This document shows, one piece after another, positions 11,701 to 19,735 of a DNA stretch of 64,000 nucleotides. Each line of letters starts with the position of its first letter. Position 1 is the stretch's first letter. Under the pieces are notes generated by a model. That model was not told the origin of the DNA, made no database searches, and saw nothing but the letters and a program-made list of their open reading frames with translations. The DNA comes from an uncultured Bacteroidota bacterium. Its GTDB lineage: Bacteria > Bacteroidota > Bacteroidia > Chitinophagales > Saprospiraceae. The stretch spans positions 1 through 64,000 of the forward strand of contig CAIYFY010000409.1 in the NCBI GenBank assembly GCA_903925535.1. The letters are read 5' to 3'. Both the position numbers and the translations under genes were made by a program.

Positions 11701-11762
11701 ATATCCGGCTGATAGATGGAACCGTGAAGACGTACAGAGGAGACGTGACGGTTCTGAGGTAA
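5766..11762 (+). CDS. Secreted multi-domain protein: N-terminal proprotein-convertase P-domain-like region, Ig/PKD-like repeats, gliding-motility (T9SS type B) C-terminal domain
   Basis: Signal peptide; P-domain-like VCGVNVTFDHTALCDISISLTAPSGQ...GNWTLTVVDG; C-terminus VYIPNVFKPGSQNLNDVFLIYC...IYDRWGEHLFEVQN...AWDGIYNGKNVMPGVYIYVANIRLIDG. The ORF track starts at GTG 5760; ATG is at 5766. Confidence 0.9.
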   Translation: MFRLSAFFTFFSLFCSLQYASAQDCECTNCPQFMQDLFVGDFNINVQGATNNTLGQNGQGVCGVNVTFDHTALCDISISLTAPSGQSVTLVGPIGQFCTHMGNTGTTWGVSFVPCGDSPSPDPGFANQWDSNQPWGSNNSYSGSYFPFSGCLENLTGPVNGNWTLTVVDGQPQDVGNLIDFEVIFCDPGGINCISCAADAGVLPQPDFSACKGSSDLVLTLPPDYPPPSTQPPVSEYSYSYVIGGTGGVIQEFTPEPDLTGYAAGNYTVCGMSYYSAQSNLIPNPNGSLTITQLSNQLNSGTPPFCGNITSNCVNVTVLPLSPDEETTEQVCAPNCFEFLSTFYCQTGSYEVPQVDNNGCPFNSTLNLTILQPTFKTINEVVCQGQCSTNGNFSDACTGGTYTATLTNSVGCDSIITLNLTVLSPMAAIQPPATLSCSQTTVTLFGTNSSTGPGFTYEWTASNGGHLVGPTNQVLATADAPGTYQLLVCRSAGNVTCCDSASVVVTSSGNIPTQPTIVGSNLACIGSIQTYTVASGNSSSTYSWSVPAGATLLSGQGNDTIQVRWNALPGGDICSVVSNSCGVSQPGCLAVVTNPAPDTPAVQGPVSVCTGARYTYTADTVGNADFYLWEITGGSIISGDSTLSIVVEWADTIANTPRVCLRGVNGCGNGPQTCLEIDLFRQPEAYSGPDSTVCGLKYNLSASSGDSTSSGVWRQVSGPGTAIFSDATDTESQVNVDSSGVYLFEWTAVAGSCTDRDTLQVTFSPAPATGLVQHNCNSTNEFYTVVFPVTGGTPPYFSGNGIFNSGLFISDPNVSGDPYSYIIIDANGCETPVVAGSYNCNCQTNAGQMAPFTLEACVGDSVTAIFPQGVTLDGDDTGTFVLHTGSGAALGSIFAFSPTGRFGMSINMTAETTYYISYVAGNNVNGTPDLSDPCLSVAAGQPVVFHAPPATSAGPDKTTCGNVISVTGGPGNGIENWSVISSPPGGLLTLSSPTNTTTDATASAFGTYQLRFNVSLNGCAAADTVSVTFNSNPMTGSTVPICNSANTDYTLSFPITGGASPYTVSGQTLPGALYTSGIIPSGDSYSFTVTDANGCSSAPVTGSFTCSCGTDAGQVPLSPVTLCDGDSITVVASGQFLNQGEVSAYILHTNPGAPAGTILAQNKTGRFGFAPGMSYDVTYYISAIAGNSLGGFPDPNDPCLSVSQGRPVIFKRYPTPNAGINIGVCGPAAFLNSGFSLYPGAWSYISGPGSATIATPQNNASAVNVSVLGTYIFRWTEANGICIASDEVQATFWDSPAPGTPVISCNSTNTGYTVSFSVTGGNAPYTVSGLAGTFSGNIFTSSVLPNGSSYSFSVKDINGCQAAVVSGVHTCPCATYAGTMAVTPAVFCTSDPATATWYNDATLDGDDILGFILHSTPDATPGTIFAANTQPTFQFTAGLTTGTTYYISAIAGSLLNGTINLGDPCLSIAPGTPVQWKPLPQATLSGATTICSGETASLSFSGTGVYPLSVTYSDGSGSQMINLFGPQSVSIPVTPTQSTIYTLQSVSDGTLPVCSVSPAQSITVTVSQPVNAGTAAAPAELCAGTGGPIKLTDLINGEGPGGFWTVVSGNPSQGSFNAAAGTFNPALQNPGTYIFRYTIDAAAPCADQSADATVIIQQTPTADAGPDLTINCLQGTVTLNGNGSSGGSGVQYNWTLNGVPAGSTPTLTVDAGGTYQLRVSNAAGCSDSDEAVVSLDPDRPSAQLISVENISCFGESDGSIAVSGVTSGRQPVLFSIDGENFGSSGLFTQLRAGVYTVTLQDAIGCEWESGLLTVTEPPSVQPYITDEVRVVLGDQVNLEAIVTAPLSSLASIEWNPLLDTLNDGTLIQRFIPLRSLTVDLEITDTAGCSARDRVQIVVEKPEQVYIPNVFKPGSQNLNDVFLIYCGRTVERIELLQIYDRWGEHLFEVQNAAPNDPASAWDGIYNGKNVMPGVYIYVANIRLIDGTVKTYRGDVTVLR
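8086..10200 (+). repeat. Three protein-coding repeats of about 265 aa (about 0.8 kb) inside the 2000-aa protein
   Basis: CNSTN/CNSAN..TGG.(A/T)PY...(N/S/P)C.(T)(N/D/Y)AG(Q/T)...GDPCLS(V/I)A.G.PV recurs near 8.09, 8.89 and 9.68 kb. Confidence 0.75.
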
Positions 11763-11771
11763 GAGTAGCAG

Positions 11772-11817
11772 TTGTTTTGTCCGGTTAATTTGCGATGAAA
11801 TTAACCGGACAAAACAA
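11772..11817. terminator. Bidirectional intrinsic terminator (20-bp perfect stem) between convergent genes
   Basis: TTGTTTTGTCCGGTTAATTT-GCGATG-AAATTAACCGGACAAAACAA. Confidence 0.85.
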
Positions 11818-11824
11818 AAGAAAT

Positions 11825-12700
11825 CTATTTTTTAGCGGGCTGCTGCGTCTTGGGATTGGGAGCTGGCACACTGAAAGAACGCTTCATGGTATAGGCGGGT
11901 GTCCCGGTCTTCCAGGTACCTTTCTCGCCCGAGGCTATCAGGTTATAGATGGTCAGTTCATCATTGCCGGCGTTGTACTTGTACCCGTAGTACTTTGCGG
12001 AGGCCTCACCCTGTTTTGAGTTATAGAGGGAAAAGACATCTATCTCCTGTCCGGCCACCAGGCAATCTCCTCCGGTACAAACAACATACCTGTCAAAAGC
12101 CTTCCAGCCGGTGATAAAACCGCCGGGGGTAAATACAATCTTCTCGTTGCCGGCACCTTTACCCGCTGGCGTGAACTGTCCGCTGAAAAGATGGTGACCC
12201 AGTGCCGTTGTAAATGCCGTATAGCCATCTCTGGTACCGGCTTTGGATTTAATGAAATTATCCATCCGGGTGCTGCCGCTGGAGTTATCGAACATTGTCA
12301 TGTCCTTGTCGCCGTGAGAATGGTAAACCAGGTACACCGGGCGCTTCCCTTCGATAGCACCGACAATTTCAAGGGTGTCTTTCTTGTACTTCACGGGCAG
12401 GGTCCAGGAGGCAGTAGCGTTAAAGCAGGTCACACTGTCGGGTTTACCCGGATTGAAGGTGAAGGCATACGCATAAGGGAGGTGAGAGTTATTGACTGTC
12501 TGAATCACCGATCCGTATTGTCCGGCCCGGGCGCAGAAATCGAGATTGATCCAGTATCCGGCAAGTACCGTGGGACTGGCAGTTTCGCCCGGCGTAAAAT
12601 TGGCGGGAAGATTCGGATCAGTGACTTTGGGTTCATCCTTGCAGGAAACGAGTGCCACAGTCAGCAGAAAAGAGAAAAAGAGAAAAGTTTTATTCATCAC
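11825..12700 (-). CDS. Lipoprotein of unknown function
   Basis: Signal peptide with lipobox LVSC (MMNKTFLFFSFLLTVALVSCKDEPK); 4-bp ATGA overlap with the upstream gene. Confidence 0.75.
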   Translation of the reverse strand: MMNKTFLFFSFLLTVALVSCKDEPKVTDPNLPANFTPGETASPTVLAGYWINLDFCARAGQYGSVIQTVNNSHLPYAYAFTFNPGKPDSVTCFNATASWTLPVKYKKDTLEIVGAIEGKRPVYLVYHSHGDKDMTMFDNSSGSTRMDNFIKSKAGTRDGYTAFTTALGHHLFSGQFTPAGKGAGNEKIVFTPGGFITGWKAFDRYVVCTGGDCLVAGQEIDVFSLYNSKQGEASAKYYGYKYNAGNDELTIYNLIASGEKGTWKTGTPAYTMKRSFSVPAPNPKTQQPAKK

Positions 12701-13557
12701 TTCATGTATTTGACTTTCACAAAGAAGCGCTCATCCACAGCGCCCAGTTTTTTGGCAGCCTCGTGAGAAACATATACCTCGAGATTTTTCTCAAATCCCT
12801 CGGGAATACGCGATATCACTTTGGCATATACCGTTTTATTGTTCATGGGGTTGGTTACGCTGATAACCGAACCGATTTTCGCCGAACGATGCATGGCATA
12901 CAGGTCAGAACTCTCCTTTCCCGTTTTGTTCCACTGACATACGCCTTGCGACTCGACAGCCGTATCCTCTGTAGTTTCCTCCACAAATACCTGTTTGTGC
13001 TCTGACAACTGAACCGTCTTTTTCACAGGCCTCCAGTCAGGATGAATACCCTCAATACCAAACCAGCCAATATGAAGACGCTGGCCGGGACTGATATTGT
13101 CCGATTTGAGTCGGTTTCGCGACTTGATCTCCTTCACATCCATCTCGAAATAGCCCTTGCTGATGCGATACAGATTGTCGCCGGGCTGCACCACATAATA
13201 AATAGACACCCATTCGTCCGGATTGAAATTCGTACCTTTGAAGCGCCTGATAGCCTTGTTGGGGACAGGAATACGTATTCTTGTACCGGTTCTGAGCGTC
13301 GGGTCGTCTTCCAGCTCTGTATTGTTTGCCACAATATCTTCCACACTGATATAATAGTATCTGCCGAGACTGAACAGCGTCTGTTTTGATCTCACGGGGT
13401 GAAGCAGAAACTTCTCTCCGTCTTCAACCACCAGCAGGAGCGAGTCACGGGTGCGCAGAACGGATGCACCGCCGCTTTGGGCAAATACAGACAAGGGGAA
13501 AAGCAACAATAACGAGATTGTCGCTGGTAAACACCGGATTATGGCGATATTCTTCAT
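12697..13557 (-). CDS. LysM peptidoglycan-binding protein with a C-terminal RlpA/DPBB-like region
   Basis: LysM YYVVQPGDNLYRISKGYFEMDVKEIKSRNRLKSDNISPGQRLHI plus a second LysM-like segment; C-term GSVISVTNPMNNKTVYAKVISRIPEGFEKNLEVYVSHEAAKKLGA. Confidence 0.85.
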   Translation of the reverse strand: MKNIAIIRCLPATISLLLLFPLSVFAQSGGASVLRTRDSLLLVVEDGEKFLLHPVRSKQTLFSLGRYYYISVEDIVANNTELEDDPTLRTGTRIRIPVPNKAIRRFKGTNFNPDEWVSIYYVVQPGDNLYRISKGYFEMDVKEIKSRNRLKSDNISPGQRLHIGWFGIEGIHPDWRPVKKTVQLSEHKQVFVEETTEDTAVESQGVCQWNKTGKESSDLYAMHRSAKIGSVISVTNPMNNKTVYAKVISRIPEGFEKNLEVYVSHEAAKKLGAVDERFFVKVKYMK

Positions 13558-13679
13558 TTCTGGGATACAGTGAGTGTTTCAGGATATTCGCTGCAAAATT
13601 ATCCCTGATTATCGGGATTTGCACGATTGGTTTCATATTTGTGGCATTTTGAGGATCTTTACTGTAAAAGCGACTGATA

Positions 13680-14447
13680 ATGAACGAAAAAACAAACACC
13701 GGAATTGTGGTGATCATACCGGCCCGATATGCTTCCACCCGGTTTCCCGGAAAGCCGTTGGCCATTGTCCAGGGTAAAACAATGATTCAGCGGGTGTACG
13801 AGCAGGCCTGTCAGGCAACCCTGCCCGACACCGTGGCCATTGCGACCGACGATGAACGGATATTCGAACACGCCCTTTCATTCGGCGCACCCGTATTCAT
13901 GACTGCCCCCGAACTGCCCAGCGGAACCGACCGCTGTGCTGCAGTTGCTGCCCGATTTCCGGATGCAACACACATTATTAATGTACAGGGCGACGAACCA
14001 TTTGTCCAGCCGGAGCAAATAGACCTGCTGGCTTCTGTGCTGATGAGCCACCCCGAAAGAGAAATAGCCACGCTGGCAAAGCGAATTGACGATCCGGAAC
14101 TTCTGTTCAACCCCAATATCGTGAAAGTGGTTTTTTCAGTCAAAAACGAAGCGCTCTACTTCAGCAGACACCCTGTACCTTTTGTAAGAGGTGCTGAACC
14201 CGGAAAATGGCTCGAAAAACAGGCTTTTTTCAAGCATATCGGCCTCTACGCCTTCAAAAGAGAAGTACTGCTGGCATTATCCAATCTTGCTCCCGCTTCG
14301 CTCGAACAAGCAGAGTCGCTGGAACAGCTCAGGTGGCTCGAAAACGGTTACCGTATTGCGGTAGGCATCACAGATATTGAAACAGCAGGAATAGATACAC
14401 CGGAAGACCTGGAACGGATTAATCACAGGCGGCAAGGCACAAAATAA
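13680..14447 (+). CDS. kdsB: 3-deoxy-manno-octulosonate cytidylyltransferase
   Basis: IPARYASTRFPGKPLA, ATDDERI, HIINVQGDEPFVQPEQI, ESLEQLRWLENGYRI. Confidence 0.96.
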   Translation: MNEKTNTGIVVIIPARYASTRFPGKPLAIVQGKTMIQRVYEQACQATLPDTVAIATDDERIFEHALSFGAPVFMTAPELPSGTDRCAAVAARFPDATHIINVQGDEPFVQPEQIDLLASVLMSHPEREIATLAKRIDDPELLFNPNIVKVVFSVKNEALYFSRHPVPFVRGAEPGKWLEKQAFFKHIGLYAFKREVLLALSNLAPASLEQAESLEQLRWLENGYRIAVGITDIETAGIDTPEDLERINHRRQGTK

Positions 14448-14518
14448 CCTGATCCGACAAACAAAAGCGGGTTTTAACAGTTTTAGTTGACTGCATTGAA
14501 CAATCAAATCTACCCGTT

Positions 14519-15943
14519 ATGAAACGACGCGCCATCGTATGGTTCAGGAGTGACCTCCGACTCCACGACAATGAAGCACTCACAAGCGCATTGCGCATGG
14601 CCGAAGAAGTTATTCCGGTTTTCGTTTTTGATGATCGTATCTTCAAGGGTGAAACCCGCTTCGGGTTCCCCAAAACGGGTAAATTCCGTGCAAAATTCAT
14701 CATCGAATGTGTAGCCGACCTGCGAAACAGCCTCAGGAATGCAGGCTCGGATCTGGTCGTGAGATCGGGATACCCCGAAACAATACTGCCGGAAATCGCC
14801 CGCGATTTCAAGGCATCCTGGGTTATCTGTAACCGCGAACGAATGCGGGAAGAGGTCGCCGTGCAGGACGGACTGGAGCAAAAGCTGTGGGCCCAGGGCG
14901 TTGAACTCATCTACACGCGGGGAAAAATGCTGTACCACACACAGGATCTGCCCACGCCTGTACACCATACCCCCGACTTTTTCTTTCAGTTCAGAAAGGA
15001 AAATGAGCACATCACGCCGGTCAGACAACCCATTCCAACTCCTGCCGAAGTACACCCTGTACCGCAGGGCATGGAAACAGGAGCAATTCCTTCCCTGACC
15101 GATCTGGGGCATCCACCCGTTGATGACCATGAACGCGCTGCCCTGCCCTTCAGAGGTGGCGAAAGCGAGGCACTTAAACGGTTAAAATATTACCTCTGGG
15201 ACTCCGATCTGGTCAAAACCTACAAGGAAACCAGAAACGGTCTGCTCGGGGGCGACTACTCCTCCAAGTTCTCCCCCTGGCTCGCTCAGGGCTGCCTGTC
15301 TCCGAAGACTGTCTATCACGAAATCAAAAGATACGAACAGGAGAGGACCTCCAATGAAAGTACTTACTGGTTGTTCTTTGAACTCCTGTGGCGCGATTTC
15401 TTCCGGCTGATGGGCAAGAAACACGGCAACAGAATCTTTCTGAAGGGCGGTGTTCAGAACAAACCCATGAAACAATACCGCAATAACCGCGAAATGTTCG
15501 ACCTGTGGGCTTCCGGCAAAACAGGGGTCCCCTTCGTTGACGCCAACATGCGCGAACTTAACCAGACTGGCTGGATGAGTAATCGCGGACGACAAAATGT
15601 GGCGTCATTCCTCATGCGCGACCTGAAAGTTAACTGGCAGATGGGTGCCGAATACTTCGAAAGTCTGTTGCTCGATTACGACCCTTGCAGCAACTGGGGA
15701 AACTGGAACTATGTGGCGGGTGTTGGCAGCGATCCCAGGGAAGACCGCTACTTCAATATCCTCACGCAGGCAAGGAACTACGATCCGCATGGCGATTACG
15801 TGAAACACTGGATTCCGGAGTTATCCAAAGTCTCCGTCGAAAAGATTCACCGCCCCGACCTGCTGTCAGCGAACGAAAAAAATCAGCTCGGCATGTCCGA
15901 CTACCCAAAATCCATTGTCAGAATTGAAAAATGGGCCCATTGA
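14519..15943 (+). CDS. DASH-family cryptochrome
   Basis: IVWFRSDLRLHDNEAL; LLGGDYSSKFSPWLAQGCLSPKTVYHEIKRYE; TGVPFVDANMRELNQTGWMSNRGRQNVASFL. Confidence 0.93.
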   Translation: MKRRAIVWFRSDLRLHDNEALTSALRMAEEVIPVFVFDDRIFKGETRFGFPKTGKFRAKFIIECVADLRNSLRNAGSDLVVRSGYPETILPEIARDFKASWVICNRERMREEVAVQDGLEQKLWAQGVELIYTRGKMLYHTQDLPTPVHHTPDFFFQFRKENEHITPVRQPIPTPAEVHPVPQGMETGAIPSLTDLGHPPVDDHERAALPFRGGESEALKRLKYYLWDSDLVKTYKETRNGLLGGDYSSKFSPWLAQGCLSPKTVYHEIKRYEQERTSNESTYWLFFELLWRDFFRLMGKKHGNRIFLKGGVQNKPMKQYRNNREMFDLWASGKTGVPFVDANMRELNQTGWMSNRGRQNVASFLMRDLKVNWQMGAEYFESLLLDYDPCSNWGNWNYVAGVGSDPREDRYFNILTQARNYDPHGDYVKHWIPELSKVSVEKIHRPDLLSANEKNQLGMSDYPKSIVRIEKWAH

Positions 15944-15967
15944 TTCAGCGTCTGCAAGGGATCTTTG

Positions 15968-15975
15968 TACCTTTG
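15968..15975 (+). promoter_or_regulatory. Putative -7 box (TACCTTTG) upstream of purH
   Basis: Exact match to the Bacteroidota -7 consensus TAnnTTTG, about 20 nt before ATG 15996; no well-spaced -33 element. Confidence 0.4.
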
Positions 15976-15995
15976 TGCCCGATAAAAATCCATAC

Positions 15996-17531
15996 ATGAG
16001 TCTGAGCAACGCACGGATGATCAAATCCGCACTGGTTTCTGTTTTTTCCAAAGAAGGTCTTGACCCCATTATTCACAAACTGCACGCTCTCGGTGTAAAG
16101 CTCTACAGCACAGGCGGTACTCAGTCCTACATACAGTCTCTCGACATCCCGGTTACTCCGGTAGAGGAGCTCACAGGATACCCGAGCATCCTCGACGGTC
16201 GTGTCAAAACCCTCCACCCTGCCGTGTTCGGCGGTATTCTCGCGCGCCGCGAGCCCGCGCACCTGAGCCAGCTCACTCAGTACCACATCCCCGAAATTGA
16301 CTGCGTTATTGTTGACCTCTATCCATTCGAGGATACAGTGGCCAATACCGATAACGAGTCTGACATCATTGAAAAAATAGATATTGGCGGTGTTTCCCTG
16401 ATCAGGGCGGCCGCCAAAAACTGGCGCGATGTCGCCATTGTCGGGTCGAGGGCCGAATACAGTCAGTTCCTCGAACTGCTGAACACCCAAAACGGCGAAC
16501 TCTCCGCGGAAAACCGACGCGAACTGGCACGCAAGGCATTCGCAGTCACCTCTCACTACGACACCGCTATTTTCAACTGGTTCAACAAAGACAGCGGTGA
16601 GTATGCCTTCAAACAGTCCATAACTGTTTCCGAAACACTCAGATACGGCGAAAACCCGCACCAGGGTGCTGTTTTCTACGGCGATCTCACAGCCGTTTTC
16701 GACAAACTGAATGGCAAGGCAGTTTCCTATAATAACCTCGTGGATATTGACGCGGCAGTCCAGCTGATGCGCGAATTCAAAGACGGAGATCCGTGCTTTG
16801 CCATCCTCAAACACACCAATGCTTGCGGCCTCGCGCGCAGGAGTACTGCCGTTGAAGCCTGGAATGCGGCACTGGCCTGCGATACCACTTCTGCATTCGG
16901 AGGCATCTTCATTACCAATGCCACCGTTGACATCGCCACTGCCCGGGAAATCAACAAACTGTTCTACGAAGTACTCATCGCACCGGCATTTGATGAGGAT
17001 GCACTGGAGCTGCTTCGCAAGAAAGATCAGCGTATATTACTGAAAATCAAATCATTCGATGTAGCAGGCCGCTCCTTCCGCACCCTGCTTAACGGTGTGG
17101 TGGAGCAGGATTCCGACCTGCGTTCCGAATCGCTGAGCGACCTGAAGGTGGTTACAAACCGCCAGCCATCGGGCGATGAAACCGATGCGCTGCTGTTTGC
17201 CTCCCGCTGCTGCAAACACCTGAAATCAAATGCGATCGCACTGGTAAAGGACAGTCAGCTGATTGGAATGGGCTGCGGCCAGCCCAACAGGGTGGACGCC
17301 CTCCGTCAGGCCATAGCAAAAGCTACGCTGTTCGGTTTCGATGTACGGGGTGCCGTGATGGCCAGCGACGCTTTCTTCCCGTTCCCGGATTGTGTGGAAA
17401 TCGCCCATGAAGCAGGAATTACCGCCGTTATTCAGCCAGGTGGTTCGCTCAAGGACCAGGATTCGATTGATGCCGCCAATGAGCGCGGTATGGCCATGGT
17501 AACTACAGGTGTCAGGCACTTCAGGCACTAG
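15996..17531 (+). CDS. purH: Bifunctional AICAR transformylase / IMP cyclohydrolase
   Basis: ALVSVFSKEGLDPIIHKLHALGVKLYSTGGT; LRYGENPHQGA; IQPGGSLKDQDSIDAANERGMAMVTTGVRHFRH. The track start at 15915 is inside cry; ATG 15996 is preferred. Confidence 0.95.
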   Translation: MSLSNARMIKSALVSVFSKEGLDPIIHKLHALGVKLYSTGGTQSYIQSLDIPVTPVEELTGYPSILDGRVKTLHPAVFGGILARREPAHLSQLTQYHIPEIDCVIVDLYPFEDTVANTDNESDIIEKIDIGGVSLIRAAAKNWRDVAIVGSRAEYSQFLELLNTQNGELSAENRRELARKAFAVTSHYDTAIFNWFNKDSGEYAFKQSITVSETLRYGENPHQGAVFYGDLTAVFDKLNGKAVSYNNLVDIDAAVQLMREFKDGDPCFAILKHTNACGLARRSTAVEAWNAALACDTTSAFGGIFITNATVDIATAREINKLFYEVLIAPAFDEDALELLRKKDQRILLKIKSFDVAGRSFRTLLNGVVEQDSDLRSESLSDLKVVTNRQPSGDETDALLFASRCCKHLKSNAIALVKDSQLIGMGCGQPNRVDALRQAIAKATLFGFDVRGAVMASDAFFPFPDCVEIAHEAGITAVIQPGGSLKDQDSIDAANERGMAMVTTGVRHFRH

Positions 17532-17575
17532 ATGTCTTCGTTTCGTTTAACCGCAAAGGAACATAAAGCATATTT

Positions 17576-17755
17576 CTCTGCGGTTAACTCTGCGTCACTC
17601 TGCGGTTAACTCTGCGGTTAACTCTGCGTCACTCTGCGGTTAACTCTGCGTCACTCTGCGGTTAAATCTGCGCTACCCTGCGGTTAACTCTGCGTCACTC
17701 TGCGGTTAACTTCTGCACAACTCTGCGGTTAACTCTGCACAACTCTGCGGTTAAC
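17576..17755. repeat. Tandem array of about 22 bp, nine copies of TGCGGTTAA(C/A)
   Basis: TGCGGTTAA at 17579, 17601, 17613, 17635, 17657, 17679, 17701, 17724 and 17745, flanked by opposite-orientation GTTTAACCGCAAAG (17545) and GTTTAACCGCAGAG (17764). Confidence 0.9.
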
Positions 17756-17804
17756 CTGGCTTTGTTTAACCGCAGAGTAGCGCAAAGCAGATTTATTTCT
17801 ATCC

Positions 17805-19628
17805 TCACTGCATCTTGTCGCCCCGCAACGTCCTGAACCGGTTACGTGCCTCCACTGCGTAAACGCTGCCTGAATAGTCCATAAAGACCTTTTCATAGAG
17901 CGTCTGAGCCTTGACCGGGTCATTCAGCCTTGTTTCGTACAGTTGAGCGAGGGCGAACAGCGCATTGTCGGCCCTGATCTCCTCCGGATACAGCTGAACT
18001 ATCTTGTCGTACAAATCGGCTGCCTTCTCCCACTGGCGCTGTTTCTCGTATATCTGTGCCTCCAGATACAGGATGTCGTCTTTGAGCGAGTGATCCGGGA
18101 ACTGATTGCGCAGCGTATCCAATTTGGTGAAGGCAGCGTCGAACTGGTTCTGATAAACAAGCAACTCGGCACCGGAGTACAATGATATGGCTGCAGCGGA
18201 AGTATCCAGATTGAGATTATCCATGATGAACACCGATAGATCAATGGCATCATTGGAAATCAGTTTGGATGTGGAAGATTTCAGGATGTCGAACTGAGCC
18301 TGCGACCACTGGAAATCGCCGTTGAAATAGGCCAGCCGGGCATTCTTGAAGCGGGCTTCCTGACCCAGCGTCTCCTCCTTGAAATCCTTGTCTACCTGAC
18401 TGTACAACAGTGTGGCCTCCCAGATATCGCCGCTGATGAGGTAGTAGTCGCCCAGATCAAGCTTGGTGCGTGCAAGCTTTTCGCGGTTCATACCCGGCGT
18501 TTTCTTCAGCTCCTCGAGCAGGAAGACAGCTTTCTGGATGTTGTTCATGTAGTAGGCCTCCAGTTCAGCCAGCTGCAGGATAATCTGGGCCGTCTGCGAT
18601 GTCTTGCCATACTGATTCAGAAATGACTCGTAATCGGACTCCAGTATATTCAGGTCCTCTCTGGTGTACTGGTAGCCCTCGGTTATCTTTCTGCGGCGGC
18701 ACTCCATGCTGGCGCGCTTGGCATCGAAGAAGAAAGGACTCAGTGATCCCTTGTCGGTTATAACATACTCATAACCGGATATGGCAGCGTCGAAGTCGCC
18801 CGCTTCAGCTGCATCGTCGGCTATGGCCATCACGCGTTGTCCGTTTTCTCCAAGGCGTTTGTCGAGTGCCTTGTACTGACGGAGCGCGCTTTTGAAGTCT
18901 TTTCTCTGAATAAACGACCACGCCAGCAACTCCACATAATCAGGATTTTCGTCCGTCTGGATGCGGGTGTAGAGCTGTGTCTGCAGTTCATCAAAATCGG
19001 CCGGAGAAAGCGACTGGGCGATGCGGGTTTGAACGATGGTCAGTTTACCCGGATCAGAGCCCAGTGCGTTCAGGTAGGACTCTATCATTTTGGCTGTTTC
19101 CCCTCTCCTGCGATACAGTTCGCCAATATTGAAAGCGAAACGCTGCACATCTTTTGTAAGTTTTGCTCCCTTTTCATAGGTTTCCAGTGCCAGGTCAAAT
19201 TTGGACATGCTGGTGAACTGCCGCGCCAGACGCTCCACGGAGGCGTAGTCAGCCGACATCTTTTCTATAGCCTTCCTGTACTGGAGTTCAGCCTCGGGTG
19301 TCTTCGTCTGTTTTTCGAACAGATTGCCGTAAGCCACATAGAGCAGCGGATTCTCGGGAGTTTCCTTCAGTTGCTTTTTAATGACCTTTTCGCACTCCTC
19401 ATATCGCTCCAGCGGAATCAGACTCTCTACATATCTGTTGAAGAAATACTCGCTCCTGCGGTCGCGTTCCCACAATTGTCCGTACAGAGAGGCTGCTTTT
19501 TCAAATTCTCCATCTATGAAATACTGGTTGGCAAGATTGGGATCCTGTGCACATACCGTACCTGTTGTAAGGAAGTTCAGCAGCAGCAGAACCGTAAAAG
19601 TCAGAGAGAAACGCGCGAAAATGTTCAT
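17805..19628 (-). CDS. Secreted tetratricopeptide-repeat protein
   Basis: Signal peptide MNIFARFSLTFTVLLLLNFLTTGTVCAQ followed by many TPR-like helices (e.g. DFDAAISGYEYVI, QWEKAADLYDKIVQLYP). Start corrected from 19724. Confidence 0.85.
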   Translation of the reverse strand: MNIFARFSLTFTVLLLLNFLTTGTVCAQDPNLANQYFIDGEFEKAASLYGQLWERDRRSEYFFNRYVESLIPLERYEECEKVIKKQLKETPENPLLYVAYGNLFEKQTKTPEAELQYRKAIEKMSADYASVERLARQFTSMSKFDLALETYEKGAKLTKDVQRFAFNIGELYRRRGETAKMIESYLNALGSDPGKLTIVQTRIAQSLSPADFDELQTQLYTRIQTDENPDYVELLAWSFIQRKDFKSALRQYKALDKRLGENGQRVMAIADDAAEAGDFDAAISGYEYVITDKGSLSPFFFDAKRASMECRRRKITEGYQYTREDLNILESDYESFLNQYGKTSQTAQIILQLAELEAYYMNNIQKAVFLLEELKKTPGMNREKLARTKLDLGDYYLISGDIWEATLLYSQVDKDFKEETLGQEARFKNARLAYFNGDFQWSQAQFDILKSSTSKLISNDAIDLSVFIMDNLNLDTSAAAISLYSGAELLVYQNQFDAAFTKLDTLRNQFPDHSLKDDILYLEAQIYEKQRQWEKAADLYDKIVQLYPEEIRADNALFALAQLYETRLNDPVKAQTLYEKVFMDYSGSVYAVEARNRFRTLRGDKMQ

Positions 19629-19650
19629 GTTACTTTGTGGTATCTGATTG

Positions 19651-19658
19651 CAAAGGTA
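19651..19658 (-). promoter_or_regulatory. Putative -7 box (TACCTTTG on minus) for the TPR gene
   Basis: Exact TAnnTTTG about 23 nt upstream of ATG 19628; no clear -33. Confidence 0.35.
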
Positions 19659-19735
19659 TGAAATAACGCAGCAAGGGGCGGTATCGTTCGCTGAAGGCGC
19701 GTATTTTTGCGTTTCATTACACATTTCATCCGGAC

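Noticed and set aside
15945-16814. 289-aa minus-strand ORF
   Set aside because: Antisense to purH.
17576-17755. CRISPR array
   Set aside because: Repeats are short, near-contiguous and without unique spacers of 30-40 bp; no cas genes in the window.
18837-19661. 274-aa plus-strand ORF
   Set aside because: Antisense to the TPR gene.
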